A stretch of 64,000 bases of DNA. Origin: AP-15 sp035538335. GTDB lineage: Bacteria; Pseudomonadota; Alphaproteobacteria; ATCC43930; CGMCC-115725. The notes beneath the pieces are model-generated. The model worked only from the letters and a program-made list of their open reading frames with translations, ran no database searches and was not told the DNA's origin. Made by a program: the position numbers and the translations under genes. The stretch lies in contig DATLKN010000052.1 in the NCBI GenBank assembly GCA_035538335.1, positions 1 to 64,000 on the forward strand. Direction: 5' to 3'. This document shows positions 43,525 through 51,889 of this stretch, piece by piece (position 1 is the first letter of the stretch; the number at the start of each line of letters is the position of its first letter).

Positions 43525-43725
43525 CTACCCGGAACCGCTGCCGGCGATGCGCTCTGCGGCTTCGGCAATGGCGCGCCAAGTCTGCGCCGCAATCGCGTCG
43601 CCCGCCCGCTCGGCCGAGGCGGCGAGCTCGCGCAGCATTGATGCGCCCCGGTCGCCGTAACGGCCGAAATACTCCCAGGCGGTCTCTTCGATGAAGCCGT
43701 CGTCTACGAAGCCTTCGTCTTCCAT
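43525..43725 (-). CDS. Small acidic protein of unknown function
   Basis: 66 residues beginning MEDEGFVDDGFIEETAWEYF, continuing GRYGDRGASMLRELAASAER with alanine-rich helices and ending SGSG. No family is recognised. It lies 66 bp upstream of the hybrid kinase on the same strand. The annotated frame extends further 5' but the acidic start at 43725 looks like a natural N-terminus. It could be a regulator or sensor partner of the kinase; that is speculation from position only. Confidence 0.45.
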   Translation of the reverse strand: MEDEGFVDDGFIEETAWEYFGRYGDRGASMLRELAASAERAGDAIAAQTWRAIAEAAERIAGSGSG

Positions 43726-44110
43726 GCCGGTCCTGCCGCCGCGCTTCGCAAGTAGCAACCTTCGAGTGTGTAAATGCCCCCGGACTCGCAAGCCTCGATC
43801 TGAAACAGTCCAACTCTGTTGGTTTCGTTCGTGAAAGATTCAGGAATCTAGCGCATGCATTATCGGCGGCAGCAGGAATCATATTCTTTTGGCCGCACAA
43901 ACCGCTCCGTTGCCGCCCGATGCCGAGGAACTGTCAGATAACCCTAAATCCCGCGCGAATCCGCCACAATCCCAATCATAATTCGGCATGTGAAAATACC
44001 GTTAAAATGAGACGAATGTCTGCGGCGAGTACGATATACTGTCCAGGTGGCGCACCCTTTGAGGCGCGGCGGTGCGCCTCTGGCGGTGTGGGCTGAAAGA
44101 CGAGGCGAGC
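43726..44110. other. Divergent intergenic region before the BTAD regulator
   Basis: 385 bp without a clear gene, less GC-rich than average. It contains a perfect 7-6-7 hairpin (GAGGCGC 44061-44067 with GCGCCTC 44074-44080) that would lie in the 5' leader of the regulator, and a TATACT at about 44034 that could be a -10 box, although no good -35 is seen. Confidence 0.35.
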
Positions 44111-46189
44111 ATGCCCGTACGTTTTCACGAAACTCTCGATCCGACGAGTAAAGTAACCGACCTCGCCTCGGTCAGGAGGATAAAAGTTGTCCCTGCCGCC
44201 AGCCCCAGCGAGTCGCAAAGAATAACAAGGATTTATCTGCTCGGGCCGATGCGCGCCGTGGGACCTGACGGGGAGGACATCCTGCCACGCGGTCGAAAGA
44301 CACGGGCATTGCTTGCCTATCTCTGTCTGGCGCAGGGCGAAAGAGTATCGCGAAGCCGTCTCATCGGCTTGTTGTGGGACCGCTCGGAGGACGCGCATGC
44401 GCGCATGAGCTTGCGGCAGGCGCTTTCGGAACTGAACGCGGTCGTCAACACTCAAGGTTCCGCTCTCGTCGAAATCGACCGCGAGGGGGTTCGCGCGAAC
44501 CTCGGCGCATGCTGGATAGACGCGCTTGCCGCCCCCGCTCAGCTCGAACGCCTGCTCGAAGATCTCGAAGGCGTATCTCCGCCGTTCGACCAGTGGCTCG
44601 CCGCCGAGCGGACGCGGTTCGAAGACGGCGTGCGCACGAACCTGGAAGACGAACTCGCGAAGCTCGTCGAGGAGCATGCCGCCCCCGAATTGCTGGCAGC
44701 GGCCGCGCGTCGGCTCATCAACTTCGATCCGACGCACGAAGCCGCCGCCCGCACGCTGATGACCGCCTTTGTACGCATGGGGGATCGCGCCCAGGCGATC
44801 CGCGAATTCGAGCGTTGCCGTACCGCGCTTCGCACCGCGCTCGACCTGGCTCCGTCAAAGGAGACCATGGCTTTGTACCAGGCGGTGCGCCTGGTTTCCG
44901 CCGGCGAGATTTCCGCGCCGGCGGGCCAGGGGCGCAGCGAAGCGGCGGTCCCGAGGGCGCCCGCGCAATCGGAAGAAGGGGACGATCAGCCGCCTTCCAT
45001 TGCCGTGCTGCCGTTTCGCAGCCTGTTCCTCGAAACCGACCGCGACTACGCAGCCGAAGGTCTGGTCGAGGATCTGATCGAAACACTGTCGCGGCTTCCC
45101 AATTTCTTCGTCATCTCGCGGTTGTCGACGCTCTCTTTCAGAAACCAGGATCGGCCGCCGCAGGAGATCGGCGAGGCGCTCGGCGTCCGTTACGTCATCT
45201 CGGGAAGCATGCGGATGGTCGGCGATCGCCTGCGCCTGAATGTCGAGCTGACCGATACCCGCAAGGGAACGGCATTGTGGTCCTCCAGGCTCGACGAACG
45301 ATGCTTCGATCTGTTGGAGGTGCAGAACCGTTTGGCCGACGGGATCGCCAGGCGGGTCGCGCCCTACCTGCGCGCGGCCGAAATAAAGCGCGCGCGCACG
45401 AAGCCGCCGGAGCGCCTCGAGGCCTACGACCTGTTTCTCCAGGCGCAGGAAAACATGCACAACTCGTCGCGCGCCGTTTTCGAAAGTTCCGAGCGTCTGT
45501 TCGATGCTGCGTTTGCTCGCGACCCGCGGTACTCGACGGCGCTCGCGTGGCGCGCCTATTGGCACGTCCTGCGAGTCGGGCAGGGTTGGTCTCCCAACCC
45601 GGAGCACGATACGGCGCAGGCGGAGTTTTTCGCCCGCCGCGCTGTCGAGTCCAACCGCATGGAAGCAATGGCGCTTGCCGTCGAGGGGCACATTGCATCC
45701 TATCTGCATAAGGATTTCGACCTGGCGTTTCAGCATTTCGAAGCGGCGCACCGCATCAATCCCAACGCCGCTCCGGCCTGGCTCTGGAGCGCGGCGGCGC
45801 ACGCCTGGATCGGGGATGGACGGCGGTCAGTGGAAGAGATCAACAGGGCGCAGTCGCTGTCGCCGTACGACCCGCTGATGTACGCCTACAGCAGCGTCGC
45901 CGGGGTGGCATACCTGGCCGACGCACAATACGAGCGCGCCGTCGAATCGCAGCTCCGCGCGATCCGCGAAAACAGAACCTATACGAGCGCTTATCGGCTG
46001 CTGATCATTTCGCTGGTGCTGGTGCGACGCGAAGAGGAAGCGCGGTCCGTTTTGTACGAACTGCTGAAGCTGGAGCCGGGCTTGACGGTGGAGCAGTTTC
46101 GGGCGCGATATCCGATGGGCAGCGCCGGCCCGCAGGCCGGCCTTTATTGCGATGCATTGGCGAGGGCTGGTGTGCCCCTTACGAGCTGA
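44111..46189 (+). CDS. BTAD-domain transcriptional regulator with TolB-like and TPR regions
   Basis: 692 residues from the ATG at 44111; an upstream GTG at 44072 would add 13. An OmpR-like winged helix (about 40-125, GRKTRALLAYLCLAQGERVS) is followed by a bacterial transcriptional activation domain (about 130-265, with HEAAARTLMTAFVRMGDRAQ). A TolB/FlgO-like nucleotide-binding region comes next (SIAVLPFRSLFLETDRDYAA, YVISGSMRMVGDRLRLNVEL) and then TPR-like helices (about 470-640). The first half is SARP-like, the second like the C-terminus of many rhizobial adenylate-cyclase-type regulators. It is the only regulator next to the repeat-protein operon that starts 146 bp downstream. Confidence 0.87.
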   Translation: MPVRFHETLDPTSKVTDLASVRRIKVVPAASPSESQRITRIYLLGPMRAVGPDGEDILPRGRKTRALLAYLCLAQGERVSRSRLIGLLWDRSEDAHARMSLRQALSELNAVVNTQGSALVEIDREGVRANLGACWIDALAAPAQLERLLEDLEGVSPPFDQWLAAERTRFEDGVRTNLEDELAKLVEEHAAPELLAAAARRLINFDPTHEAAARTLMTAFVRMGDRAQAIREFERCRTALRTALDLAPSKETMALYQAVRLVSAGEISAPAGQGRSEAAVPRAPAQSEEGDDQPPSIAVLPFRSLFLETDRDYAAEGLVEDLIETLSRLPNFFVISRLSTLSFRNQDRPPQEIGEALGVRYVISGSMRMVGDRLRLNVELTDTRKGTALWSSRLDERCFDLLEVQNRLADGIARRVAPYLRAAEIKRARTKPPERLEAYDLFLQAQENMHNSSRAVFESSERLFDAAFARDPRYSTALAWRAYWHVLRVGQGWSPNPEHDTAQAEFFARRAVESNRMEAMALAVEGHIASYLHKDFDLAFQHFEAAHRINPNAAPAWLWSAAAHAWIGDGRRSVEEINRAQSLSPYDPLMYAYSSVAGVAYLADAQYERAVESQLRAIRENRTYTSAYRLLIISLVLVRREEEARSVLYELLKLEPGLTVEQFRARYPMGSAGPQAGLYCDALARAGVPLTS

Positions 46190-46335
46190 GCCGCCTCGCT
46201 CCATCGCCTACAACTCTTTCACCCGGTATTCACGCTCGGCACAGCTTCCGGTTCACGGCGCATTCTCGGCGGGTCCGCATCCTCCGTCCCGGCCTAGGGC
46301 GATTCTGCTCCTGGCATTGATGGAGGATCGGGAGT

Positions 46336-46689
46336 ATGACGTTCGTAAAGCAATCAGCTGTGCAGCTGCCGACCCCGGAAATTGCCGATCGTGGGACCGT
46401 GCGGCTCGGCAGCAGCGGCATCACCGGCAACTTCCCGCCGCTGCGGCGGCCGAAGCCGGAAATCGCCGATCGCGGCGCAGTGCGGCTCGGCAGCAGCGGC
46501 ATCAGCGGCAACTTCCCGCCGCTGCAGCCGCCGAAGCCGGAGATCGCCGATCGCGGCGCAGTGCGGCTCGGCAGCAGCGGTATCACTACTGGCTTCCCGG
46601 CACTGCAGCGCCCGAAGCCGGAAATCGCCGATCGCGGCGCGGTGCGGCTCGGCAGCAGCGGCATCAAGGCCAATTTCCCGCCTCGCTGA
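46336..46689 (+). CDS. Small protein made of four 27-residue tandem repeats
   Basis: 117 residues: a 13-residue start (MTFVKQSAVQLPT) and then four repeats, each PEIADRGAVRLGSSGI followed by two variable residues, N/G-F-P, then P/A and L, and a basic-proline spacer. The last unit is shortened and ends NFPPR. There is no cysteine, signal peptide or membrane segment. The ATG has GGAGG nine bases upstream. I recognise no family. A leader plus near-identical cores, followed by an unknown enzyme-like gene and a transporter, resembles a multicore precursor peptide locus, but no modification enzyme is proven. A structural or binding repeat protein is the alternative. Confidence 0.75.
   Translation: MTFVKQSAVQLPTPEIADRGTVRLGSSGITGNFPPLRRPKPEIADRGAVRLGSSGISGNFPPLQPPKPEIADRGAVRLGSSGITTGFPALQRPKPEIADRGAVRLGSSGIKANFPPR
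46375..46686 (+). repeat. Tandem 81-bp repeats inside the small repeat protein
   Basis: Unit starts at 46375, 46456, 46537 and 46618, exactly 81 bp apart; the fourth unit is cut at 69 bp. Shared core codons include GCCGATCGCGGCGCAGTGCG and GCTCGGCAGCAGCGGTATCA. Unit 1 differs most at the DNA level (GAAATTGCCGATCGTGGGAC), which suggests the other copies expanded later. Confidence 0.93.
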
Positions 46690-46727
46690 TTGTTCGACGG
46701 CGGCCGCGGCACCCGGAGCAGGATCGA

Positions 46728-47477
46728 ATGGCTGAAACAGATGAGCCTGCGATTTGCCGGTTTTACCGGTTTATTGCCGATGCTCCGGTGCCGCGGCGGG
46801 CCGACCGTTCCGCCGACGGTATGCTGCCGGTTCGGGCATATCGCTATTGCGAGGCAGTGTCGGCCGCATCGGCGTTCGGCTGGTATCTCTATCCGCCGCT
46901 GAATTTCAGTCTCGTCTGGGACGGCGTCGAAGTCGCCTGGACCTACGAAGGCGCCGACGAATGGTATCCGTTGCGGGGCGCCCAATATCCGGGATTTCGC
47001 GACCGCTTCGAGAAATTGGCGCCGGCCGCGGCGAAACCGCTGGCGCCGACTTTTTTGAGCGTCGCAAGGGAACCTGGGGTCGTGCAGATCTGGAGCGGCT
47101 ATGTCGCACGCACGGCGCCCGGCTGGGGATTGCTGTCGCGGGCGCCCGTCAACATCCCGCGAACGCAAGGCTACGAGCATTTCGAAGGGATCGTCGAGGC
47201 CGACACCTGGTTCGGTCCGCTCTTCACCAACATTCGTCTGACGCGGACGAACTCGCCCGTCGAGTTTCACGTCCGTTATCCGCTCTTCCAGGTGCAGCCG
47301 CTGCCGCGGCAGTGCTACGGCGATCCTTCGTTCGCGACCCTCGAACTGGACCAGCTCGACGCCGCCGACTGGCAGCGCTTCGCGGCGACCATGACGCCCA
47401 ATACCGATCAGATGCGTGCGCTCGGACATTACGCGGTCGATACCCGCAAGCGCCTGCGCAAGAGCCGAGGGGAGTAG
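46728..47477 (+). CDS. DUF6065-like protein
   Basis: 249 residues, starting MAETDEPAICRFYRFIADAP. Conserved-looking blocks are AYRYCEAVSAASAFGWYLYP, PLNFSLVWDGVEVAWTYEGA, TAPGWGLLSRAPVNIPRTQG, YEHFEGIVEADTWFGPLFTN and EFHVRYPLFQVQPLPRQCYG. These match my recollection of the DUF6065 family, whose function is not known. It is soluble, with no signal peptide. It lies 38 bp after the repeat protein gene and 2 bp before the transporter gene, so all three are one operon. It could act on, or bind, the repeat peptide. Confidence 0.7.
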   Translation: MAETDEPAICRFYRFIADAPVPRRADRSADGMLPVRAYRYCEAVSAASAFGWYLYPPLNFSLVWDGVEVAWTYEGADEWYPLRGAQYPGFRDRFEKLAPAAAKPLAPTFLSVAREPGVVQIWSGYVARTAPGWGLLSRAPVNIPRTQGYEHFEGIVEADTWFGPLFTNIRLTRTNSPVEFHVRYPLFQVQPLPRQCYGDPSFATLELDQLDAADWQRFAATMTPNTDQMRALGHYAVDTRKRLRKSRGE

Positions 47478-47479
47478 AA

Positions 47480-48478
47480 TTGCGTCCGGTGCGCGCGATC
47501 CCAGAGCAGGCGCCGGGCGCCATTGAGCTCTGGCTCAACCTCGTCATCATCTCCGGCACCGCCGGAAGCAGCTTTCTGTTCATCAAGCTGATCGACAATT
47601 CCCTGCCGGTTTTCGCCTTCGCGGCAAGCCGCGGCTTTATCGCGATGGCTGCGCTGCTGGTGTTTCTCGCACTGCGACGGCTGTTGGTCGGGCGCACGAC
47701 GCAGCGCACGGCGGCGTGGGCGAACCTGCGCCACATGCTCGTGCTCGGAACCACCAACGGGTGGCTGGCAAATGCGCTGATCGCCATGGCCGTGCGCCAT
47801 GTCGATACCGCGGTTGTCGCGATGATCCAGGCGGCGGTGCCGCTGTTCGTCGCGATCATGGCTCACTTCCTGTTTTACGAGGAGCGGTTCCGCAGCGACC
47901 AGTTGATCGGCATTTTAACCGGACTGGGGGGGATCGTCCTGATTATCGGACCGCTGGCGCTGCTCGGCAGCCACGGCTCGCTGATCGGCGTCGCAGCCAT
48001 GCTTTTGACGGCTCTGCTGTACGCCTGCGGCCTCGTCTACGCGCGCGGCGTGGCGCCGGAGAACCCGGTTGCGCTGGCCTGTGGACAGCAGGCCTGCGGC
48101 GCCGTTATCGCTGGGGTGATTTCGTTCGTATTCGAGCCCGCGGCGGCCTTCGGCGACGCGGTCGGCGTGTGGCCCTATCTCGTCGTGCTCGGGGTACTGT
48201 GCTCGGCTGTGCCGACGGCGCTGTTGTTGCGCTTGGTGCGGCGCACTCCCTCGGTTTCGACCGCGATGATCGCCTACCTGCAGCCGGCATGGGCGAGCCT
48301 TTTGGGGGTGCTCGTGCTTCTGGAGCCAATTCACCCCAGAGGCCTCTTCGGCACGGCGATGATCGTGGCCGGCGTCATGATCGCAACCAGAAGGCCGAAA
48401 CAAAGCGCGATTGCCGCGCCATTGCGGGCGAGCCCGGCGAACGTTGCAGCCCGCCTGGCGCAGGTGAGCGGCGACTGA
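47480..48478 (+). CDS. EamA/DMT family transporter
   Basis: 332 residues from a TTG at 47480, chosen because GGGGAG lies five bases upstream and the frame before it runs into the DUF6065-like gene. Ten hydrophobic helices in two EamA halves (for example SGTAGSSFLFIKLIDNSLPV and the second half GVAAMLLTALLYACGLVYAR). DMT-superfamily members usually export small metabolites such as amino acids or drugs. Two bases separate it from the DUF6065-like gene. It ends convergently with the LLM oxidoreductase gene. Confidence 0.88.
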   Translation: MRPVRAIPEQAPGAIELWLNLVIISGTAGSSFLFIKLIDNSLPVFAFAASRGFIAMAALLVFLALRRLLVGRTTQRTAAWANLRHMLVLGTTNGWLANALIAMAVRHVDTAVVAMIQAAVPLFVAIMAHFLFYEERFRSDQLIGILTGLGGIVLIIGPLALLGSHGSLIGVAAMLLTALLYACGLVYARGVAPENPVALACGQQACGAVIAGVISFVFEPAAAFGDAVGVWPYLVVLGVLCSAVPTALLLRLVRRTPSVSTAMIAYLQPAWASLLGVLVLLEPIHPRGLFGTAMIVAGVMIATRRPKQSAIAAPLRASPANVAARLAQVSGD

Positions 48479-48514
48479 GCTCCAGCCCCTCGTCCTGCCG
48501 TCGAACCGCCGCGG

Positions 48515-49882
48515 TCACACGCCGGCAACGGCGTCCTGAAGCCCACCCGTCCAGCCCGGATTGTCGAAGACGCTGGGAGGCGCCGGCAGACCGTAGTGGT
48601 CGCGCAGCGTCGTTCCTGCGTATTCGGTCCGGAACAGCCCCCGCCGCTGCAGGATCGGGATCACTTCGGAGCTGAAGACGTCGAGCTGCGCCGGCAGCAA
48701 CGGCGGCATGATGTTGAACCCGTCCGCCGCGCCGTCGGCGAACCAGTCCTCGATCAGCTCGGCGATCTGCTCCGGCGTCCCGGCGGTCACGAAATGCCCG
48801 CGTGCGCCGGCCAGGTAGCCGAGCAGCTGCCGCAGCGTCGGCCGGTCGCGCCGCACCAGGTTGAGGATCACCTCGGTGCGGCTGCGCGCCGCCTCTACCG
48901 AATCCGGGGCCGGAAAATCGGCCGGCGACAACGGGCGGTCGAGCGGCAGGTGCGAGAAATCGTGCCCCCCGAAGCGGCCCGACAGCCGCTTGCGTCCGAC
49001 CTCCGGGTCGGTCAGATCGTTGACCTCGCGAAGCAGGCGCTGCGCCTCGCTTTCCGTCCCGGCGATCATCGGGCTGAGGCCGGGCAGGATCAGCACGTGG
49101 TCCGGATTGCGGCCTTCGGCTTTCGCGAGCGTCTTCAAATCGGCATAAAATTCCTGCGCCGTCGTCTTTGCCATGTGGGCGGTGAAAACGGCTTCGGCAT
49201 GCCGCGCGGCGAAACGGCGGCCGGTGTCGGATGATCCCGCCTGCACCAGTACCGGGCGGCCCTGCGGACAGCGCGGCAGGTTGAGCGGCCCCGCCACCGT
49301 ATAGAAATCGCCGCGGTGATCGATCCGTCTGATGCGTTCGCGGCGCGCGTAGATCCCCGACGAGCGGTTGTCGACGACCGCATCGGCGGCCCAGCTGTCC
49401 CACAAGCCCTTCACCACCGCCATGAACTCTTCGCCGCGGGCGTAGCGGTCGGCATGGCTGACCTGGCCGCCGCCGCCGTAGTTTTCCGCCGCGGTCGCGA
49501 GCCACGAGGTGACGATGTTCCAGGCCGCCCGGCCGTTGCTGATGTGATCGATCGAGGCGAACTGGCGGGCGAGGTTGAACGGTTCGGTATAGGTGGTCGA
49601 GGCGGTGGCGATCAGTCCGACCCGGCTCGTCGCCGTCGCCAATGCCGCCAGCACGGTGATCGGCTCGAGCCAGGTGCGCGGCGCCTGCGCCACATCGCCG
49701 CCGAGCGCCAGCTGGTCGGCGAGAAAAATCGAATCGAACCGCGCGGCTTCGGCCCGCTGCGCCAGGTCCTGGTAATAGCGTATGTCGGTGAGGGCAAGCG
49801 GCGAAGAGGCCGGATGGCGCCACGACGCTTCGTGATGGCCGCGGCTGTGGATGAACAGGTTGAGGTGCAATTGCCGTTTCAT
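48515..49882 (-). CDS. LLM-class FMN-dependent monooxygenase (NtaA/SnaA/DszA family)
   Basis: 455 residues, typical for the NtaA/DszA branch. MKRQLHLNLFIHSRGHHEAS opens the barrel; then YYQDLAQRAEAARFDSIFLA, NGRAAWNIVTSWLATAAENY, HADRYARGEEFMAVVKGLWD, and HRGDFYTVAGPLNLPRCPQG with PVLVQAGSSDTGRRFAARHA. It uses reduced flavin supplied by a separate reductase to oxidise organosulfur, aminopolycarboxylate or related compounds; the substrate is not readable. No flavin reductase gene is adjacent. It stands as a single gene. Confidence 0.9.
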   Translation of the reverse strand: MKRQLHLNLFIHSRGHHEASWRHPASSPLALTDIRYYQDLAQRAEAARFDSIFLADQLALGGDVAQAPRTWLEPITVLAALATATSRVGLIATASTTYTEPFNLARQFASIDHISNGRAAWNIVTSWLATAAENYGGGGQVSHADRYARGEEFMAVVKGLWDSWAADAVVDNRSSGIYARRERIRRIDHRGDFYTVAGPLNLPRCPQGRPVLVQAGSSDTGRRFAARHAEAVFTAHMAKTTAQEFYADLKTLAKAEGRNPDHVLILPGLSPMIAGTESEAQRLLREVNDLTDPEVGRKRLSGRFGGHDFSHLPLDRPLSPADFPAPDSVEAARSRTEVILNLVRRDRPTLRQLLGYLAGARGHFVTAGTPEQIAELIEDWFADGAADGFNIMPPLLPAQLDVFSSEVIPILQRRGLFRTEYAGTTLRDHYGLPAPPSVFDNPGWTGGLQDAVAGV

Positions 49883-50045
49883 CGGGCCGGTCCTCGCCGA
49901 GCCATTGTGTCCCCCGAAGCCGCGGCGCGTCCATATCGAAATGTGCCGTCCGGCTCAGGCAGATCCCCGAAGCGGCCGCTCTCGCACGTCGAACCCGTCG
50001 CGTATCGGATGCTTCGATAGACCCGGCGGCATGTTCGAGAATGGG

Positions 50046-50131
50046 TGGTGCGGACGGCGGGACTCGAACCCGCACCCGGTTTCCCGGAGCAGATTTTAAG
50101 TCTGCTGCGTCTACCGTTTCGCCACGTCCGC
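50046..50131 (-). tRNA. tRNA-Leu (anticodon UAA)
   Basis: Reads GCGGACGTGGCGAAACGGTA at the 5' end and closes with GTCCGC-A-CCA; the CCA is encoded (50046-50048). The acceptor stem GCGGACG pairs with CGTCCGC. The anticodon stem-loop GCAGA-CTTAAAA-TCTGC gives UAA. A long variable arm, as required for Leu, and the T-arm GGGTTCGAGTCCC are present. The 5' base at 50131 is also the last base of the stop codon of the CinA-like gene upstream on the same strand. Confidence 0.96.
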
Positions 50132-50892
50132 TAATCCTCGCTCAAGCCGTCTTGCGGGTCGCCGCCGAGGGCGCGGATCAGCTCCCGCAATTCCGCCGTC
50201 GCCGCTTCGAGCCGGGCCCGGTCGGTGCCGCGCACGACCAAAGTCACGCCGAAATCGCCGCGCCGGAAATACGGGTAGGAGCCGATCTCGAGATCGGCCC
50301 AGCGGTCCTGCAAGGCGCCGAGGTCCTGCGCCAGCGTGCCCTCGGCGAGCGCGCAGCTGACGCTACGGCTCAACATCTTGTCGCCGCCTTTGAGGCGCGC
50401 CTTCAACTGCTCGAAGATGCCCTGCATGATGTTCGGTACGCCGGGCAGCACATGCACGTTCTCGATCGCGAAGCCGGGGGCGCGCGAGATCGGGTTCGGC
50501 AACAGCCGCGCCCCCTTCGGCACCTGCGCCATGCGCAGCCGCGCCTCGTTGAGGTCGCCCGGCCGGTAATGCGATTCGAGCAGCCGCCTGGCGTCGGGAT
50601 GGATGTAGAGCTCGACCCCGAAGGCGTCGGCCACCGACTGCGCCGTGATGTCGTCGTGCGTCGGGCCGATGCCGCCCGTCGTGAAGACGTAGTCGAAGCG
50701 GGCCCGCGCCTCGTTGACGGCGGCGGCGATCGTCGCGGCGTCGTCCGGGACGACGCGCGCCTCGACGACGCGGATGCCGACCTCGTTCAATCCTTTCGCG
50801 AGATAGGCGAGGTTCAAATCCTGCGTGCGGCCGGACAGGATCTCGTTGCCGATGATCAGGATCGCGGCGGTGACGCGGCGGGGCTCGGGCAT
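50131..50892 (-). CDS. CinA-type molybdopterin-binding domain protein
   Basis: 253 residues from MPEPRRVTAAILIIGNEILS. It has the MoCF/CinA N-terminal fold: GNEILSGRTQDLNLAYLAKG, then VVPDDAATIAAAVNEARARF and the phosphate loop YVFTTGGIGPTHDDITAQSV. The C-terminal deamidase half of full-length CinA is missing, which is normal for this alphaproteobacterial form. In related proteins the domain has ADP-ribose/nicotinamide-nucleotide pyrophosphatase activity. The ATG at 50892 is preferred because upstream residues are not family-like. Its TAG overlaps the tRNA-Leu by one base, so both may be on one transcript. Confidence 0.87.
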   Translation of the reverse strand: MPEPRRVTAAILIIGNEILSGRTQDLNLAYLAKGLNEVGIRVVEARVVPDDAATIAAAVNEARARFDYVFTTGGIGPTHDDITAQSVADAFGVELYIHPDARRLLESHYRPGDLNEARLRMAQVPKGARLLPNPISRAPGFAIENVHVLPGVPNIMQGIFEQLKARLKGGDKMLSRSVSCALAEGTLAQDLGALQDRWADLEIGSYPYFRRGDFGVTLVVRGTDRARLEAATAELRELIRALGGDPQDGLSED

Positions 50893-51031
50893 CCCTTTGT
50901 CGCCTCGTTCGGAGTGGGCTCGGCCCTTCATAGAGGCAGGCGCGGATGCCGGCAATCCCTGCCGAGTGTTGCCGTAGCGCGCCGAAATACCTACGTTCAG
51001 AGGCGGCGAGGGTCGGTCACAGAGCGGTCGG

Positions 51032-51889
51032 ATGCGGCAGGAGAGCACAGCGAACCCCGGGTTTGTCCCGGCGTTGGGGATGGGCCGGGCGGAAACCCGC
51101 GACGGCCGCATCAAGCTGCATGGGTCCGAGGCCTTCGAAGGCATGCGCAAGGCCGGCCGGCTGGCGGCCGAGACGCTCGACTTCATCACGCCGCATGTGC
51201 GGCCGGGCGTCACCACCGGCGAACTCGACCGGCTGTGCCACGATTTCACGATCGCGCGGGGCGCGGTCCCGGCGCCGCTCAACTACCGCGGTTTCCCGAA
51301 ATCGATCTGCACCTCGATCAACCATGTCGTCTGCCACGGCATCCCCGGCGACCGGCGGCTCGTCGAGGGCGACATCCTCAACATCGACGTGACCCCGATC
51401 CTCGACGGCTGGCACGGCGATTCGAGCCGCATGTTCTTCGTCGGCGACAGGATGCCGCTGAAGGCGCGAAAGCTCGTCGAGGTGACCTGGGAGGCGATGA
51501 TGCGGGGCATCGCGGTCATTCGCCCCGGCGTGCGCATCGGCGCCATCGGCGAGGCGATCCAGCGCTATGCCGAAAGCCATCGCTATTCGGTGGTGCGCGA
51601 CTTCTGCGGCCACGGCATCGGCCGCATCTTTCACGACGTCCCCTCGATCCTGCACTACGGGCGGGCCGATGACGGCCCGGAAATGCGCGAGGGCATGCTG
51701 TTCACGGTCGAGCCGATGATCAACGCCGGCCGCTGGGAAGTGAAGATCCTCGGCGACGGCTGGACCGCGGTCACGAAGGACCGCTCGCTGTCGGCGCAGT
51801 TCGAGCACACGGTCGGGGTGACCGCCGCGGGCCACGAGATCTTCACGCTCTCACCCAAGGGCTGGCACCGCCCGCCCTATCCCGTTTAG
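51032..51889 (+). CDS. map: Methionine aminopeptidase, type I
   Basis: Removes the initiator methionine from new proteins. 285 residues; an internal ATG at 51080 would give 269, nearer the usual length. GSEAFEGMRKAGRLAAETLD opens the fold. Metal ligands are visible: Asp in LNIDVTP, Asp in HGDSSR, His in FCGHGIGRIFH, Glu in FTVEPMIN and Glu in QFEHTVGVT. It is divergent from the CinA-like gene and convergent with the DUF29 gene, whose stop overlaps its own within TTAG at 51886-51889. Confidence 0.95.
   Translation: MRQESTANPGFVPALGMGRAETRDGRIKLHGSEAFEGMRKAGRLAAETLDFITPHVRPGVTTGELDRLCHDFTIARGAVPAPLNYRGFPKSICTSINHVVCHGIPGDRRLVEGDILNIDVTPILDGWHGDSSRMFFVGDRMPLKARKLVEVTWEAMMRGIAVIRPGVRIGAIGEAIQRYAESHRYSVVRDFCGHGIGRIFHDVPSILHYGRADDGPEMREGMLFTVEPMINAGRWEVKILGDGWTAVTKDRSLSAQFEHTVGVTAAGHEIFTLSPKGWHRPPYPV

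Noticed and set aside
46152..46727. N-terminal extension of the DUF6065-like gene across the repeat protein
   Set aside because: This frame reads the 81-bp repeats out of phase as low-complexity Arg/Ser/Ala sequence; the in-phase repeat protein has a start, ribosome-binding site and clean periodicity.
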